Below are positions 26,567 to 34,701 of a stretch of 64,000 bases of DNA, one piece after another. How positions within the stretch are numbered: position 1 is the stretch's first letter; each line of letters begins with the position of its first letter. Made by a program: the position numbers and the translations under genes. The notes under the pieces are model-generated. The model ran no database searches and was not told the origin of the DNA. It saw nothing but the letters and a program-made list of their open reading frames with translations. Origin of the DNA: Streptomyces griseochromogenes (lineage in GTDB: Bacteria > Actinomycetota > Actinomycetes > Streptomycetales > Streptomycetaceae); contig NZ_CP016279.1 in NCBI RefSeq assembly GCF_001542625.1, positions 3,968,001 through 4,032,000 of the forward strand, written 5' to 3'.

Positions 26567-28321
26567 CTAGAAGGGTTCCGCGGCCCACAGGAGATCCTGC
26601 GGAAGGTAGGGGGAGTCGACGCGGATGGCCGAGCCGCGGCGGCGGGCGTGGCAGGCCAGGGCGAGGATGTCCAGGTTCACGGAAGCGTCCGGGTCATCGG
26701 CGCGGTCGGCGACCTGGTAGTAGTCGCGGTGGGCTTCGAGCGCGTCGGCCAGGGCCAGGTTGAAGCTCTCCTCGTCGCCCTCCACGAGCTGTGACAGCAG
26801 CACGGCCGGCGGCATGGCGAAGCCCCAGTCCTTGGCCTTCTCGGCTTGTTGGAGCGCCCGCTGCGCGGCCGGTTCGGGATCAACGCCCTTCAGGTAGGCA
26901 TGGAGGGCTTCGCGGTACGCGCTGAAGGCGGAACCGTCCGGGCCGGCGAAGGCGGGGCCGGTGAGGACCAGCGGGGCGAGGTCCTCGCGTGCGCCGGTGA
27001 TGAGGGCCAATGCGGTGGCCGTCTGCCAGTTGCCGGCGCCGGCCTCCTCGTCCCGCTCGGCCGGGTAGCGCAGCGTGCGGCCGCCGACAGTCACCTCGGC
27101 CTCGGTGCCCGGCTCCGCGAGGGCGATACGGAAGAGGGCCGCCCCCGTCTGGGAGGCCAGCCGGAGGTTCGCGAGCAGGGCGTCTGTAACCGCGGAGTCA
27201 CCCGCACGCCACTTGAACAGGCGCTCCTGATCGCCCATGACGCTGCCGAGCCGCCAGACGGCGAGGGGTTCTCCGTCGACGGCGGTGAACGCCTCCTGGA
27301 CGTCTTCCTCGTACATGGCCTCGATCTGCGGGCTCACCGTCCGTGCGCAGGAGGGCCGTTCCACCACCAGCGGGCCCGCGGCGAGCGCGGCGACCGCGTC
27401 CGGGCGCCGGTTCCGGCCGAACCCGCCCACCCGAGGGCCCCGGGTCTCGAAGCCGGTGATCAGCGCGTGCGGGAGGTAGTCGGTGCGGACGGCCGGGGTC
27501 CAGCCCAGGGTCCGGTACGCGAGAGCGGCGAGGGCGATGGGAACGAGCGGGAGGAGAGTGCTCGGGGAGGCCGCGGGGCCGTGCAGAGTGGTGTACCTGG
27601 CCAGGAGGCCGGCCAGCGCGGCATCGAAGGCTTCCCGGTCCTCGGCGGTCAGGGCGCGCAGCGTGAGCAGCGCCGCACTGTCCGGCCGGTCCAGGAGCGG
27701 CTCGCCGGTCTCCTGAGCGCGGGTTCGGACGCGGTCCAGGGCCGCGTCGACGGCGGCGAGCTTGGCCTGCGCGCCCGGCGGATACTCCTCGTCGTTGCCG
27801 GTGTCGTCCAGGACCACGGCCGTCAATCCGGTGGCGAGCTCGCCGATGGGCGTCCCCTGCGCCTTCTCGGCGAACTTCTGCCGGGCGAAGTGGAAGGCCT
27901 CGCCGTGCCACTTGGCCCTGTCCCTGAGTACCGTCAGGCAGAGCGCATCGATCCACTCCCCGGGCGTGACGCTCTCCTCAGGGGCATCCTCACCGGGGTC
28001 GTAGCTCATGCCGAAGTTCACGTACTCCAGGAAGACCTGGAAGCTGCAGTGCGGGTGGTAGGCGGCGTAGGCGACGGCGCCGGCTGCTGCTTCGGAGGCG
28101 TCCTTGAGGGCGGCCTTGGCCTCCGGGGAGTCGAGGTCGGGTGTCGCGACGGAGAGGGCGCCGAGGTAGTCGAGGAACTCGTCCGCGATCGACTGCCATT
28201 CGTAGGTGGCCATCCGGCCGGCCCTCGACATGGACCGCACCTGCCCCCCGATGCGGTTCGTGAAGTCCTCGCGTGCTGCCGACACGACGGCCCCGCCCAC
28301 CTGGTGACGCTCTATTCGCAC
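26567..28321 (-). CDS. Imm49-family immunity protein (orphan)
   Basis: A 584-residue protein from a GTG start with AAGGAG upstream on the minus strand. The C-terminal third fits Imm49: GAGNWQTATALALITG, then AFSAYREALHAYLKG, then FNLALADALEAHRDYYQ, and the terminal SPYLPQDLL. The N-terminal half repeats a similar all-alpha layout (SIADEFLDYLGALSV, DRAKWHGEAFHFARQKFAEK). Imm49 proteins protect against polymorphic toxins delivered by neighbouring cells. No toxin gene lies next to it, so it may be an orphan immunity gene guarding against non-self toxins, or be used in another role. It is larger than the ~250-residue members I recall. Confidence 0.75.
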   Translation of the reverse strand: MRIERHQVGGAVVSAAREDFTNRIGGQVRSMSRAGRMATYEWQSIADEFLDYLGALSVATPDLDSPEAKAALKDASEAAAGAVAYAAYHPHCSFQVFLEYVNFGMSYDPGEDAPEESVTPGEWIDALCLTVLRDRAKWHGEAFHFARQKFAEKAQGTPIGELATGLTAVVLDDTGNDEEYPPGAQAKLAAVDAALDRVRTRAQETGEPLLDRPDSAALLTLRALTAEDREAFDAALAGLLARYTTLHGPAASPSTLLPLVPIALAALAYRTLGWTPAVRTDYLPHALITGFETRGPRVGGFGRNRRPDAVAALAAGPLVVERPSCARTVSPQIEAMYEEDVQEAFTAVDGEPLAVWRLGSVMGDQERLFKWRAGDSAVTDALLANLRLASQTGAALFRIALAEPGTEAEVTVGGRTLRYPAERDEEAGAGNWQTATALALITGAREDLAPLVLTGPAFAGPDGSAFSAYREALHAYLKGVDPEPAAQRALQQAEKAKDWGFAMPPAVLLSQLVEGDEESFNLALADALEAHRDYYQVADRADDPDASVNLDILALACHARRRGSAIRVDSPYLPQDLLWAAEPF

Positions 28322-28754
28322 TGCCCTGCTCCTTGATCGGTCTCTGCGACAGCCAGCCTAGGTGCGGGATCTGACAGGACAGCGACTGCTGTGCCCCGGG
28401 AGCCCTGGCCGGGCCGCGGGGTTTCGTGGCAGGTGCGTCAGCGGTGGTGCGTGCTGTGCTGCCCCTGGGAGCCTCGCGAGCCCGGGACGGGGGCGATCGT
28501 TCGTGAGTCTGGACCGTGGTCAGACGTCCATCTCGCCCAGTGATCACTGCCCGGGCCGGTGAGCCTTTCAGTGTTGCCTCTCCAGGGTGGGTGAGTTCGC
28601 CGCCCGGCGGCCGATTGAGGCCGGTGGTCCCGTGTGGGCCGGTGCCCTGGTAGGCGCAGCGAGTGCTGTGCCCGCGTAGGTTCGCCGGGTTGGTGCTCAT
28701 GGTCCTCGTGCCGGTTGGATGTGACGACACGTCCGATCGGTGCGGGGAGGCGGG
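28322..28754. other. Intergenic stretch of 430 bases
   Basis: A minus-strand open frame (28322-28730) can be read but shows no family features. I see no other structure besides the AAGGAG site of the Imm49 gene. Confidence 0.4.
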
Positions 28755-29090
28755 ATGGCACAGCCGGTAAGGGGCCGTACGTTGACCGAGCAGGAGGGGC
28801 AGACAATGCAGCGGATCGTGCGACGGGGCAGCACGGCACGGTGCGGTTCTGCAGAGCGATGATGCTGCTGGCCTCGGCGGGCGGGAACACCGTGCAGGTG
28901 ATCACGCGGCTCGTGCAGGCGGACGAGGTCACTGTCCGGGACGTGATCCACAAGTTCAACGAGATCGGGCTGGCCTGCCCGGCCCCTCGTTGGGCGGGAG
29001 GCCGTCTCCGCCTGCTCAGCGATGACGACGAGGACTTCGTGGTCCAGACGGCCACCACCCGCCGGCCAAGCTCGGCAGGCCAAGGGTGTT
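28755..29090 (+). pseudogene. N-terminal remnant of an IS630-family transposase
   Basis: From ATG 28755 the frame reads MAQPVRGRTLTEQEGQTMQR then IVRRGSTA. After a frameshift near 28840 it continues RAMMLLASAGGNTVQVITRL, VQADEVTVRDVIHKFNEIGL, RWAGGRLRLLSDDDEDFVVQ. This is the helix-turn-helix N-terminus of actinobacterial IS630 transposases. Another frameshift near 29060 follows (PAKLGRP), and the DDE catalytic part is missing. It sits immediately left of the pirin fragment. Confidence 0.75.
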
Positions 29091-29171
29091 TGCTCACGCC
29101 GTCTGAGCGAACCGGGCGGGGTGCGTTTCACCTCGCCCGGCTATGTGCACGCCAGGCTGAAGAGTCACAGT

Positions 29172-29336
29172 TCAGCGCACACGACCCCGCGGCTTCAGCG
29201 GCACAGTCGGCAGTTCCGGCGCAGGCAACGGATCCCCGTCGTACCCCTTCACTTCCCCGAATCTCTTCCCGTTCATCCAGTTCTCCCGGGCCTGTTCGAT
29301 GTCGTCCTGCGTACGCCCGACGAAGTTCCACCACAT
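29172..29336 (-). pseudogene. 3' fragment of a pirin-family gene (left copy, attachment-site remnant)
   Basis: The minus strand from 29336 reads MWWNFVGRTQDDIEQARENW, then MNGKRFGEVKGYDGDPLPAP, then ELPTVPLKPRGRVR and a TGA at 29172. This is the C-terminal 54 residues of a pirin (cupin) protein; the 5' two-thirds is absent. A homologous fragment of exactly the same length is at 62851-63015, again directly in front of a tyrosine recombinase gene. Such displaced 3' ends are left when an integrative element inserts into a gene and supplies a replacement 3' end. Confidence 0.8.
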
Positions 29337-29339
29337 ATC
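29322..29339. other. Putative attachment-site core, left copy
   Basis: The 18-base GAAGTTCCACCACATATC is identical at 63001-63018. It covers the first codons of each pirin fragment, exactly where similarity to pirin stops and the recombinase leader begins. Confidence 0.5.
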
Positions 29340-29429
29340 GAACTCCATCGGTATTTCCGCAGGTCAGCGACCTTCGGGACCGCTGCTGGTCAGCAAAAGG
29401 TCAGCATCGGTCGCGAGGAGTCGATTCGC

Positions 29430-30584
29430 GTGGCGCAGGGTTCGTTGCCCCGGGGGATGGGTTCGTTCTTCAAGGAGTGCGAGCATCCGCGCTCGCGGTG
29501 GGCGAAGTGCCCCCACCTCTACAAGATCCGGTACCGGTCGGCCGCCGGTAATCAGTTGGAGGAGACGGGGTTCGCCACCCAGGACGACGCCATCGAGCGT
29601 TTGACGGAGATCTACAAGGAGAAGAAGGCCGCAAGGCAGTCGCAGCCGAAGGCGGAGCGCATCCGGAAGTACGGGGCGATGCGCTTCGAGGAATACGCTG
29701 AGGAGTGGAGGGCCGGGCAAAGGCACCTGGCTGTGGGCTCTCTTCGGCACCTCGACTCCCTCCTGGAGCACCACATCTATCCGACGCTTGGCAGACGGCG
29801 GATGAACTCCTTCGACCATAAGGTGGTCGACGGCTTCATTCGCACGATGGAGCGCAACGGCGTTGGTCTGGCCACGCAGTCCAACGCCTTCGACAAGTTG
29901 CGTTCGATCCTCCTCGACGCCCATCGGCTCGGGCTCTTCTCCGACAACCCTGTGGCTGGTGTGAAGGAACCGCAGTACGACCCCGCGCGGGCTGTCATCC
30001 CCTCGCCCGAGCAACTCCGCGGGATACGTGCTGCGGGCGATGACGCGTTCATGTTGATCGTCGACATGATGAGTGGTTGCGGCCTGCGGAACGGCGAAGC
30101 GTACGCGGTCAATATCAACAACATTGTGGCCGACGACGTGTACCGAGTCTCCGAGCAGGTGGTCATGGCCTCCCGGCAGTACGGGCCGCTCAAGCACCGG
30201 AAGCCGGGGGACTATCGCGATGTTCCCCTGCCGGCCCAGGTCAGGGAGACGATCGAGTGGTACGTCGACAAGCATGGAACGGTCGATGGCTATCTGCTCC
30301 GCCAGCCCAGCGACCCCACTAGGCCGTATCCGCACTACGCGGTGGACAATCAGTGGAAGCGGATCAAGGCGTCGGGCACGGTGGACATCCCGAAGGGCAT
30401 GGTGGTTTACGGGAATCGCCACTTCTTCGCGTCCAACTGCCTTACGCACGGCATCCCCATCACGGACGTTGCTGAGTGGATGGGGCACAAGAGCATCGAA
30501 GTCACGTTCAAGATCTACCGGCATCTCATGCCCGGCTCGATCAGCTCCGCCGCCCAGATCCTCAATCTCGGCTTGGCTGCTTGA
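29430..30584 (+). CDS. Tyrosine recombinase / integrase 1
   Basis: A 384-residue phage-type integrase. GTG at 29430 is chosen because GAGGAG lies at 29415-29420 and it aligns with the ATG of the second copy at 63111. The N-terminus has an arm-binding domain (KIRYRSAAGNQLEETGFATQ), a core-binding SAM-like domain about residues 70-165, then the catalytic domain. Catalytic residues seen: Arg220 (CGLRNGEA), Arg330 (GNRHFFAS, with Tyr in place of the usual His three residues before), His353 (WMGHKS) and the nucleophile Tyr363 (FKIYRHL). It is adjacent to the pirin fragment and shares roughly three-quarters of its residues with the copy at 63111. GGTCAGC-like repeats in its leader are candidate arm sites. 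Confidence 0.9.
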   Translation: MAQGSLPRGMGSFFKECEHPRSRWAKCPHLYKIRYRSAAGNQLEETGFATQDDAIERLTEIYKEKKAARQSQPKAERIRKYGAMRFEEYAEEWRAGQRHLAVGSLRHLDSLLEHHIYPTLGRRRMNSFDHKVVDGFIRTMERNGVGLATQSNAFDKLRSILLDAHRLGLFSDNPVAGVKEPQYDPARAVIPSPEQLRGIRAAGDDAFMLIVDMMSGCGLRNGEAYAVNINNIVADDVYRVSEQVVMASRQYGPLKHRKPGDYRDVPLPAQVRETIEWYVDKHGTVDGYLLRQPSDPTRPYPHYAVDNQWKRIKASGTVDIPKGMVVYGNRHFFASNCLTHGIPITDVAEWMGHKSIEVTFKIYRHLMPGSISSAAQILNLGLAA

Positions 30585-30748
30585 GCGAAGAGCCCCAGTT
30601 GACCGGAAGCTCCGTCGAGATGCAGCGCTGAGCAGGCGCTCACTTGCTCACGCTGAGCCGTCCCGGAGTGATCCAGCGGCGCGCCTGTGCAAAAGGCTGC
30701 GTCGGCGCTCTCGCCCCGCATTTCGCAGGTCGCTGATTCAGGTCTGTG

Positions 30749-31380
30749 GCCAGCGGGTTCGTCTGATGTCGACGTCGAGTAGGTCGAGGAGGTGAAGTTG
30801 GACGCCGCGGGTGATCTGAATGGTGGGTGGGTCGGTCACGTTGCCGAGGCGCAGGGTGAGTTCGGCGAGGTGGTAGAGGATCATCCGGCCGGTGGGGCGT
30901 GCCTGGCGGCTGTCGAGATAGAAGCCGGTCACGGTCTGCCCGGTGCCCAGAGCGCGTCTGACCTGCCGCTCGATCAGGCAGAAGACCAGCAGAGCCAGGC
31001 AGATCACCTGGATCAGTTCCACCGCGCGGCAGTTGTGCTGGACGAAGATGGGTTTGACCGCGAGGGGGCCCTTGAAGTCTGCGTAGCGGCGCTCGATGGC
31101 GCCGTGGCCCTTGACCAAGACCTGTGCGGGCGTGGCCCGCTCGGACGGGAGCGTGGTGATCAGCCCGTAGGCGTCTGCCGCCCCGCGGGCCAGCTTGTCC
31201 ATCCCTCGCCCCGGCCTTCGCCAGACGTTCCGTGGGGCTGGCGTGCTGCCCGGCGGCGTTGGCGGTGGAATGCATCAGGACGCGCCGCACCGTGAGCACC
31301 TCGTCCCGCTGGCGGGGCCCGATCAGGGTGTGGACGTCGTGCAGCACGCGGTAGCCCTCCGCCGCCCGGGTGGAGGGCTG
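30749..31380 (-). pseudogene. Decayed IS1634-type transposase, C-terminal part
   Basis: On the minus strand the pieces YDVHT-like VLHDVHTLIGPRQRDEVLTV, RRVLMHSTANAAGQ, then in another frame VLVKGHGAIERRYADFKGPL, AVKPIFVQHNCRAVELIQVI, CLALLVFCLIERQVRRALG and finally LLDLLDVDIRRTRW follow the end of IS1634/IS4-like transposases. Frameshifts and a deletion separate the parts. The N-terminal half is missing. Confidence 0.6.
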
Positions 31381-31384
31381 ACAG

Positions 31385-31598
31385 TTACGCGGCGAGTGCG
31401 AGGTTGAGGTTGAGGATCTGAGCGGCGGAGCTGATCGAGCCGGGCATGAGGTGCCGGTAGATCTTGAACGTGACACCGATGCTCTTGTGGCCCATCCACT
31501 CGGCGACGTCTGTGATGGGGATGCCGTGCGCGAGGCAGTTGGACGCGAAGAAGTGCCGGAAGCTGTAGATCACCATTCCCTCAGGGACGTCGATTTCA
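31385..31598 (-). pseudogene. Integrase C-terminal fragment (third recombinase copy)
   Basis: The frame GEIDVPEGMVIYSFRHFFAS, NCLAHGIPITDVAEWMGHKS, then FKIYRHLMPGSISSAAQILN and LNLALAA is the last 71 residues of a recombinase closely related to those at 29430 and 63111. It retains the catalytic Arg, His and Tyr, but nothing upstream. It abuts the end of the pentapeptide-repeat pseudogene and points the opposite way from the intact integrase. Confidence 0.8.
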
Positions 31599-32250
31599 CC
31601 GCTTTTCAGCGAGTGCCTCGGCCAGCTGTAGCGTCTGGGCCCGGTCGATGACCACCTGCCTGAGCGAGGCGATGCCGCGGAGCTGTGCGAGGTCGTTGCC
31701 ACGCAGATCCATGCCGCGGTACGTGCCGCCGTTGAACTCGGCGAGCCGTGGATCGCAGTCGTCGAACGCTGCCGTCTGCAGGTCGGCAGTGTCGAACGTG
31801 GTCTCGCGCAGGGAGCACTGGGGAGAAGATCACCGGACCGGTGGCCCGGAGGCGGAGGATGCTGTAGTCGAGCTTGCAGTTCTCGAACAGCACGTCGTCG
31901 AGGGTGTTGTCCTCCAGGGGGGCGTCCATCAGTTTGCAGTCCCGGAAGACGACGCGGGTGATCTTGCTGTCAGACCAGTGCAGGGAGGACAGGTCGCAGC
32001 CGGTGAATTCCACCGAGTCGACGCGGAGCTTCTCGAACCGGGCGCGCTGGATCTTGAGCGCGGAGATGCGTCCGTCGATCAGGTGCGTGTCGGCCAGGTC
32101 GAGGGCACGCAGGGCTGCGTCGCCGTAGTGGAACTCGGCGACTCGGCCACGACCACCTTCGAGCGACGTCACGTTGGACAGATACAGGCCGGGCTCGTCC
32201 AGCGAGGGCAGGGTGACGCTCGTGCGGTGGATCGTGCGGGAAGCTCCATC
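31596..32250 (-). pseudogene. Pentapeptide-repeat protein gene with one-base frameshift and lost start
   Basis: The minus strand reads RTIHRTSVTLPSLDEPGLYL, SNVTSLEGGRGRVAEFHYGD, then pentapeptide-like units (CDLSSLHWSDSKITRVVFRD, CKLMDAPLEDNTLDDVLFEN, CKLDYSILRLRATGPVIFS). One extra base in a run of four at 31820-31823 shifts the frame. After correction it continues QCSLRETTFDTADLQTAAFD, LAEFNGGTYRGMDLRGNDLA, and ends LQLAEALAEKR at a TGA (31596). No start codon with a ribosome-binding site is visible upstream, so the 5' end seems lost too. Related repeats form a right-handed beta helix; several protect DNA gyrase, but nothing here shows that role. Confidence 0.65.
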
Positions 32251-32259
32251 GACGATCTG

Positions 32260-32382
32260 ATGGTCTGCCCCCTGTGCGAGGGCAAGGCGACCGTCATGAC
32301 TCTGGAGTGCCGCATGTGCTCCAGCCGCTTCCTGCTCACCGAGAACCGGCGAGGTGAATCGGAATGGGCGATGGACCGGTGA
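32260..32382 (+). CDS. Small zinc-ribbon-like protein
   Basis: A 40-residue frame starting MVCPLCEGKATVMTLECRMC. Cysteines 3/6 and 17/20 form two CxxC knuckles, enough for one zinc ion. Its TGA overlaps the GTG of the following small gene (GTGA). It has no strong ribosome-binding site, so the start is uncertain. Function unknown. Confidence 0.5.
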   Translation: MVCPLCEGKATVMTLECRMCSSRFLLTENRRGESEWAMDR

Positions 32383-32567
32383 AGCCGTACACCTTCCACG
32401 CGGACGGCACCGCGGTGAACACGGTCCTCGTCCTGCACTGGGACGACGGGGAAGACCTCGTCCTCCCCATCGACAGCGCCCACTGGCTCAACCGCGCCAA
32501 CGGCGAGACGGAGCTGGAGGTCACGATTCCGGGCCACCTCGTACGCGTGGTGCCGGAGGAGCGGTAA
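32379..32567 (+). CDS. Small hypothetical protein coupled to the zinc-ribbon gene
   Basis: A 62-residue acidic protein (KPYTFHADGTAVNTVLVLHW, then DDGEDLVLPIDSAHWLN). The predicted layout is all beta. It starts at a GTG overlapping the upstream stop; an ATG at 32364 is an alternative. I recognise no family. The two coupled small genes sit next to the pentapeptide pseudogene and transcribe away from it. Confidence 0.5.
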   Translation: MKPYTFHADGTAVNTVLVLHWDDGEDLVLPIDSAHWLNRANGETELEVTIPGHLVRVVPEER

Positions 32568-32874
32568 ACGGGGCCCCTATCACTCTTCTGCTGTCCTTCG
32601 CGTTCGGCGCGTTCCGTCGTCTTGAAGGGCTTTCCGGGCCTGGGCGATGAACTCGTCCCGTTCGTCGCCCAGTTCGTTCGCCAAGGAGCGCTTGTCGCTT
32701 CGGGAGGTAACCGCCTCCCGAGGCTGCGCTCGCAGACACCGCAGATCGCTCCGTATCGACTTGCTGATGTCTCCAACCTTGTGCAGGACTTCGACCCCTG
32801 CGTCTGCGACGGATCGAGGGCCTTCCACGGCAACGCGGGACCACAAGCGATTTATCGTGCGCTCGTGCTCCTTA

Positions 32875-33759
32875 GAGGTCCTAACAGAAGCCGTTGATCA
32901 TGTGACTTTCGGCTTGAGCGGTCGTTGGTCTACTCGTGGGGAAACGTCAGTCGCGACCTTGGATCGTGTCGGATGAACTGTGGTCGCTGATCGAGCCATT
33001 GCTGCCTGAACCGGGTCCGAAGCTGGTGGAGGGGCGGCCCCGGATCCCGGACCGGCAGGCGTTGTGCGGGATCCTGTTCGTGCTGCATACCGGCATTCAG
33101 TGGGAGTACCTGCCCCAGGAACTGGGCTTCGGCTCGGGGATGACGTGCTGGCGGCGCCTGGCCGCGTGGAACGAAGCCGGTGTCTGGGACGCGCTCCACT
33201 TGGTGCTGCTGAAGAAGCTGCGGGCCGCGAAGAAGCTGGACTGGTCGCGGGCGGTGATCGACTCCTCCCACGTGCGGGCCGCTCGGCGGGGCCCAAAAGC
33301 GGCCCCAGCCCGGTCGATCGCGCACGGCCAGGCAGCAAACACCACGTCCTCACCGACGCCCAGGGCATCCCGCTCGCGGTGTCGCTGACCGGCGGAAACC
33401 GCAACGACGTCACCCAGCTCCTGCCCCTGCTCGACAAGGTCCCCGCCGTTGTCGGCGCCGTCGGCCGGCCCAGACGCCGACCGGATGCGCTCCTCGCGGA
33501 CCGCGGCTACGACCACGACAAGTACCGCCGACTGGTGTGGCGGCGCGGTATCCGCCCGGTCATTGCCGAACGAGGCGAGCCCCACGGCTCTGGCCTCGGC
33601 GTCTTCCGCTGGGTGGTCGAGCGCACGATTGCCTGGCTGCACGGATTCCGCCGCCTGCGGATCCGCTGGGAACGACGCGACGACATCCACGAAGCCTTCC
33701 TCGGCCTCGCCACCTGCCTCATCACCCACCGACACGTCCGACGCCTTTGTTAGGACCTC
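32875..33759 (+). mobile_element. Complete IS5-family insertion sequence, 885 bp
   Basis: Terminal inverted repeats GAGGTCCTAACA (32875-32886) and TGTTAGGACCTC (33748-33759) are exact over 12 bp. They are flanked by the 3-bp target repeat TTA (32872-32874 and 33760-33762), the TNA type seen in IS5 subgroups. It encodes one transposase in two frames. Confidence 0.9.
32936..33753 (+). CDS. IS5-family transposase made by -1 frameshifting
   Basis: OrfA (32936 onward) carries the helix-turn-helix N-terminus (IVSDELWSLIEPLLPEPGPK) and the first catalytic Asp in WSRAVIDSSHVRA. OrfB ends at the TAG at 33753 and carries the second Asp (LLADRGYDHDKYR) and the Glu region (VVERTIAWLHGFRRLRIRWE). The frames overlap at a canonical slippery heptamer C-CCA-AAA (33292-33298), where a -1 slip gives GPKSGPSP. 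All DDE elements appear intact, so the element may be active. OrfA reads from ATG-like GTG at 32936 just inside the left repeat. Confidence 0.85.
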
Positions 33760-34183
33760 TTAGCCGTTGCCAATACGGCGTCTCCAACTTGTGGGTCCTC
33801 TGGTAGGCCGGCGATCCAATGGTCTTCCAGGTAGTCGAGCAATACGTCTACGGCACTGACGAACTCCGCGTAGTGCTGACTCCTGGGCTCCCTGCGCTGC
33901 TCCAGAAGCTGGGCGCGTATCTGGAGCTTGAGATGCTCGGTCTGGGCCGCGATTTGCGCGGTCTGGGCCTCCAGCTGCCTCTCCTGGTTCTTCTTCGACC
34001 ACCAAGCGCCGAGCAACGCCGGAACGCCCACGAACACCCCACCGATGATGGAGCCGATCAACCCTGCCTGCGCACTGCTCATGGCGCGCAAGTGTTGTCG
34101 ATCTTCGGCCTCTGTGTCAGCCGGACGCCAAGATCATCTTGCACTCGCGTTCGCCGAAACCAATGCCCCCGCGAAAGAGGACC

Positions 34184-34506
34184 ATGGCGGATCACGAGCA
34201 CTGCCCGGACTGCGCCTGCTGCGGCCAGAAGCCCATGCCGCTGACCGTCGAGCAGGAGGCTGCGGCCATCACCCGCGACGGCGACCGCCAGCGCACCCAC
34301 GGCCACCCCTGCGAGGACTACACCCGCACCGCGGCGATGTGGTCGGCGATCCTCGGCACCGAGGTGACCCCGTAGAAGGCCACGCTCTGTATGGTCGCCG
34401 TGAAGCTGTCCCGCCTGTGCCACACCCCCGAGCACCGGGCCGTGTCGTCGACCTCATCGGGTACGGCATCGTCTACGACCGGATCGTCCGCGAGGACCCG
34501 GAGTAG
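34184..34506 (+). pseudogene. Broken phage-type gene (DUF6378-like)
   Basis: From ATG 34184 the frame reads EQEAAAITRDGDRQRTHGHP, then DYTRTAAMWSAILGTEVTP, and meets a TAG (34373-34375). The same frame continues KATLCMVAVKLSRLCHTPEH. One missing base near 34438 then shifts it to RVVDLIGYGIVYDRIVRED and a stop at 34506. The motif order GDR-x-x-x-(Y/H)GHP, DYTR, VKLSRL, VDLIGY is that of DUF6378 proteins of actinobacterial phages. An upstream CxxC pair (CPDCACC) is present. One nonsense mutation plus one deletion inactivate it. Confidence 0.65.
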
Positions 34507-34701
34507 GCCGCGCTAAAAATGCCGTTCCGCCGGTGATCTGCCGCGGCGTGGGTCGGGGACTTGGAGCCTCTTGACCTGACGCCGTATCCGCTTGGACAGG
34601 ACTTTTATTGACCCTTCACTAGTGCTGAATTCAACGGACGCTAGGCAAGTTGCGATCAGGCTGGCGCGATGGAAGCGTAATACCAATGGGGGCCTTCCAA
34701 T

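Larger units (their letters stand above)
32580..34082 (-). pseudogene. Membrane/coiled-coil protein gene interrupted by an IS5-type element
   Basis: The 5' part (33763-34082) encodes MSSAQAGLIGSIIGGVFVGV, one membrane helix, then a coiled coil (ERQLEAQTAQIAAQTEHLKL) and ends LPEDPQVGDAVLATA. The 3' part (32580-32874) begins KEHERTINRLWSRVAVEGPR and ends at a TGA at 32580. Removing the insertion with one copy of the TTA target repeat joins them in frame (ATA-KEHERT) to give 204 residues, which proves the interruption. The ancestral protein had one N-terminal membrane helix with a cytoplasmic coiled coil, similar in plan to the N-terminus of the pentapeptide protein at 37107. Function unknown. 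Confidence 0.85.

Noticed and set aside
24771..26588. Minus-strand open frame of 605 codons
   Set aside because: Antisense to the surface-protein pair, whose overlapping starts and shared Cys motifs support the plus strand.
30585..31600. Possibility that the IS1634-type remnant is an intact element
   Set aside because: Frameshifts, a missing N-terminal half and no terminal repeats show that it is dead.
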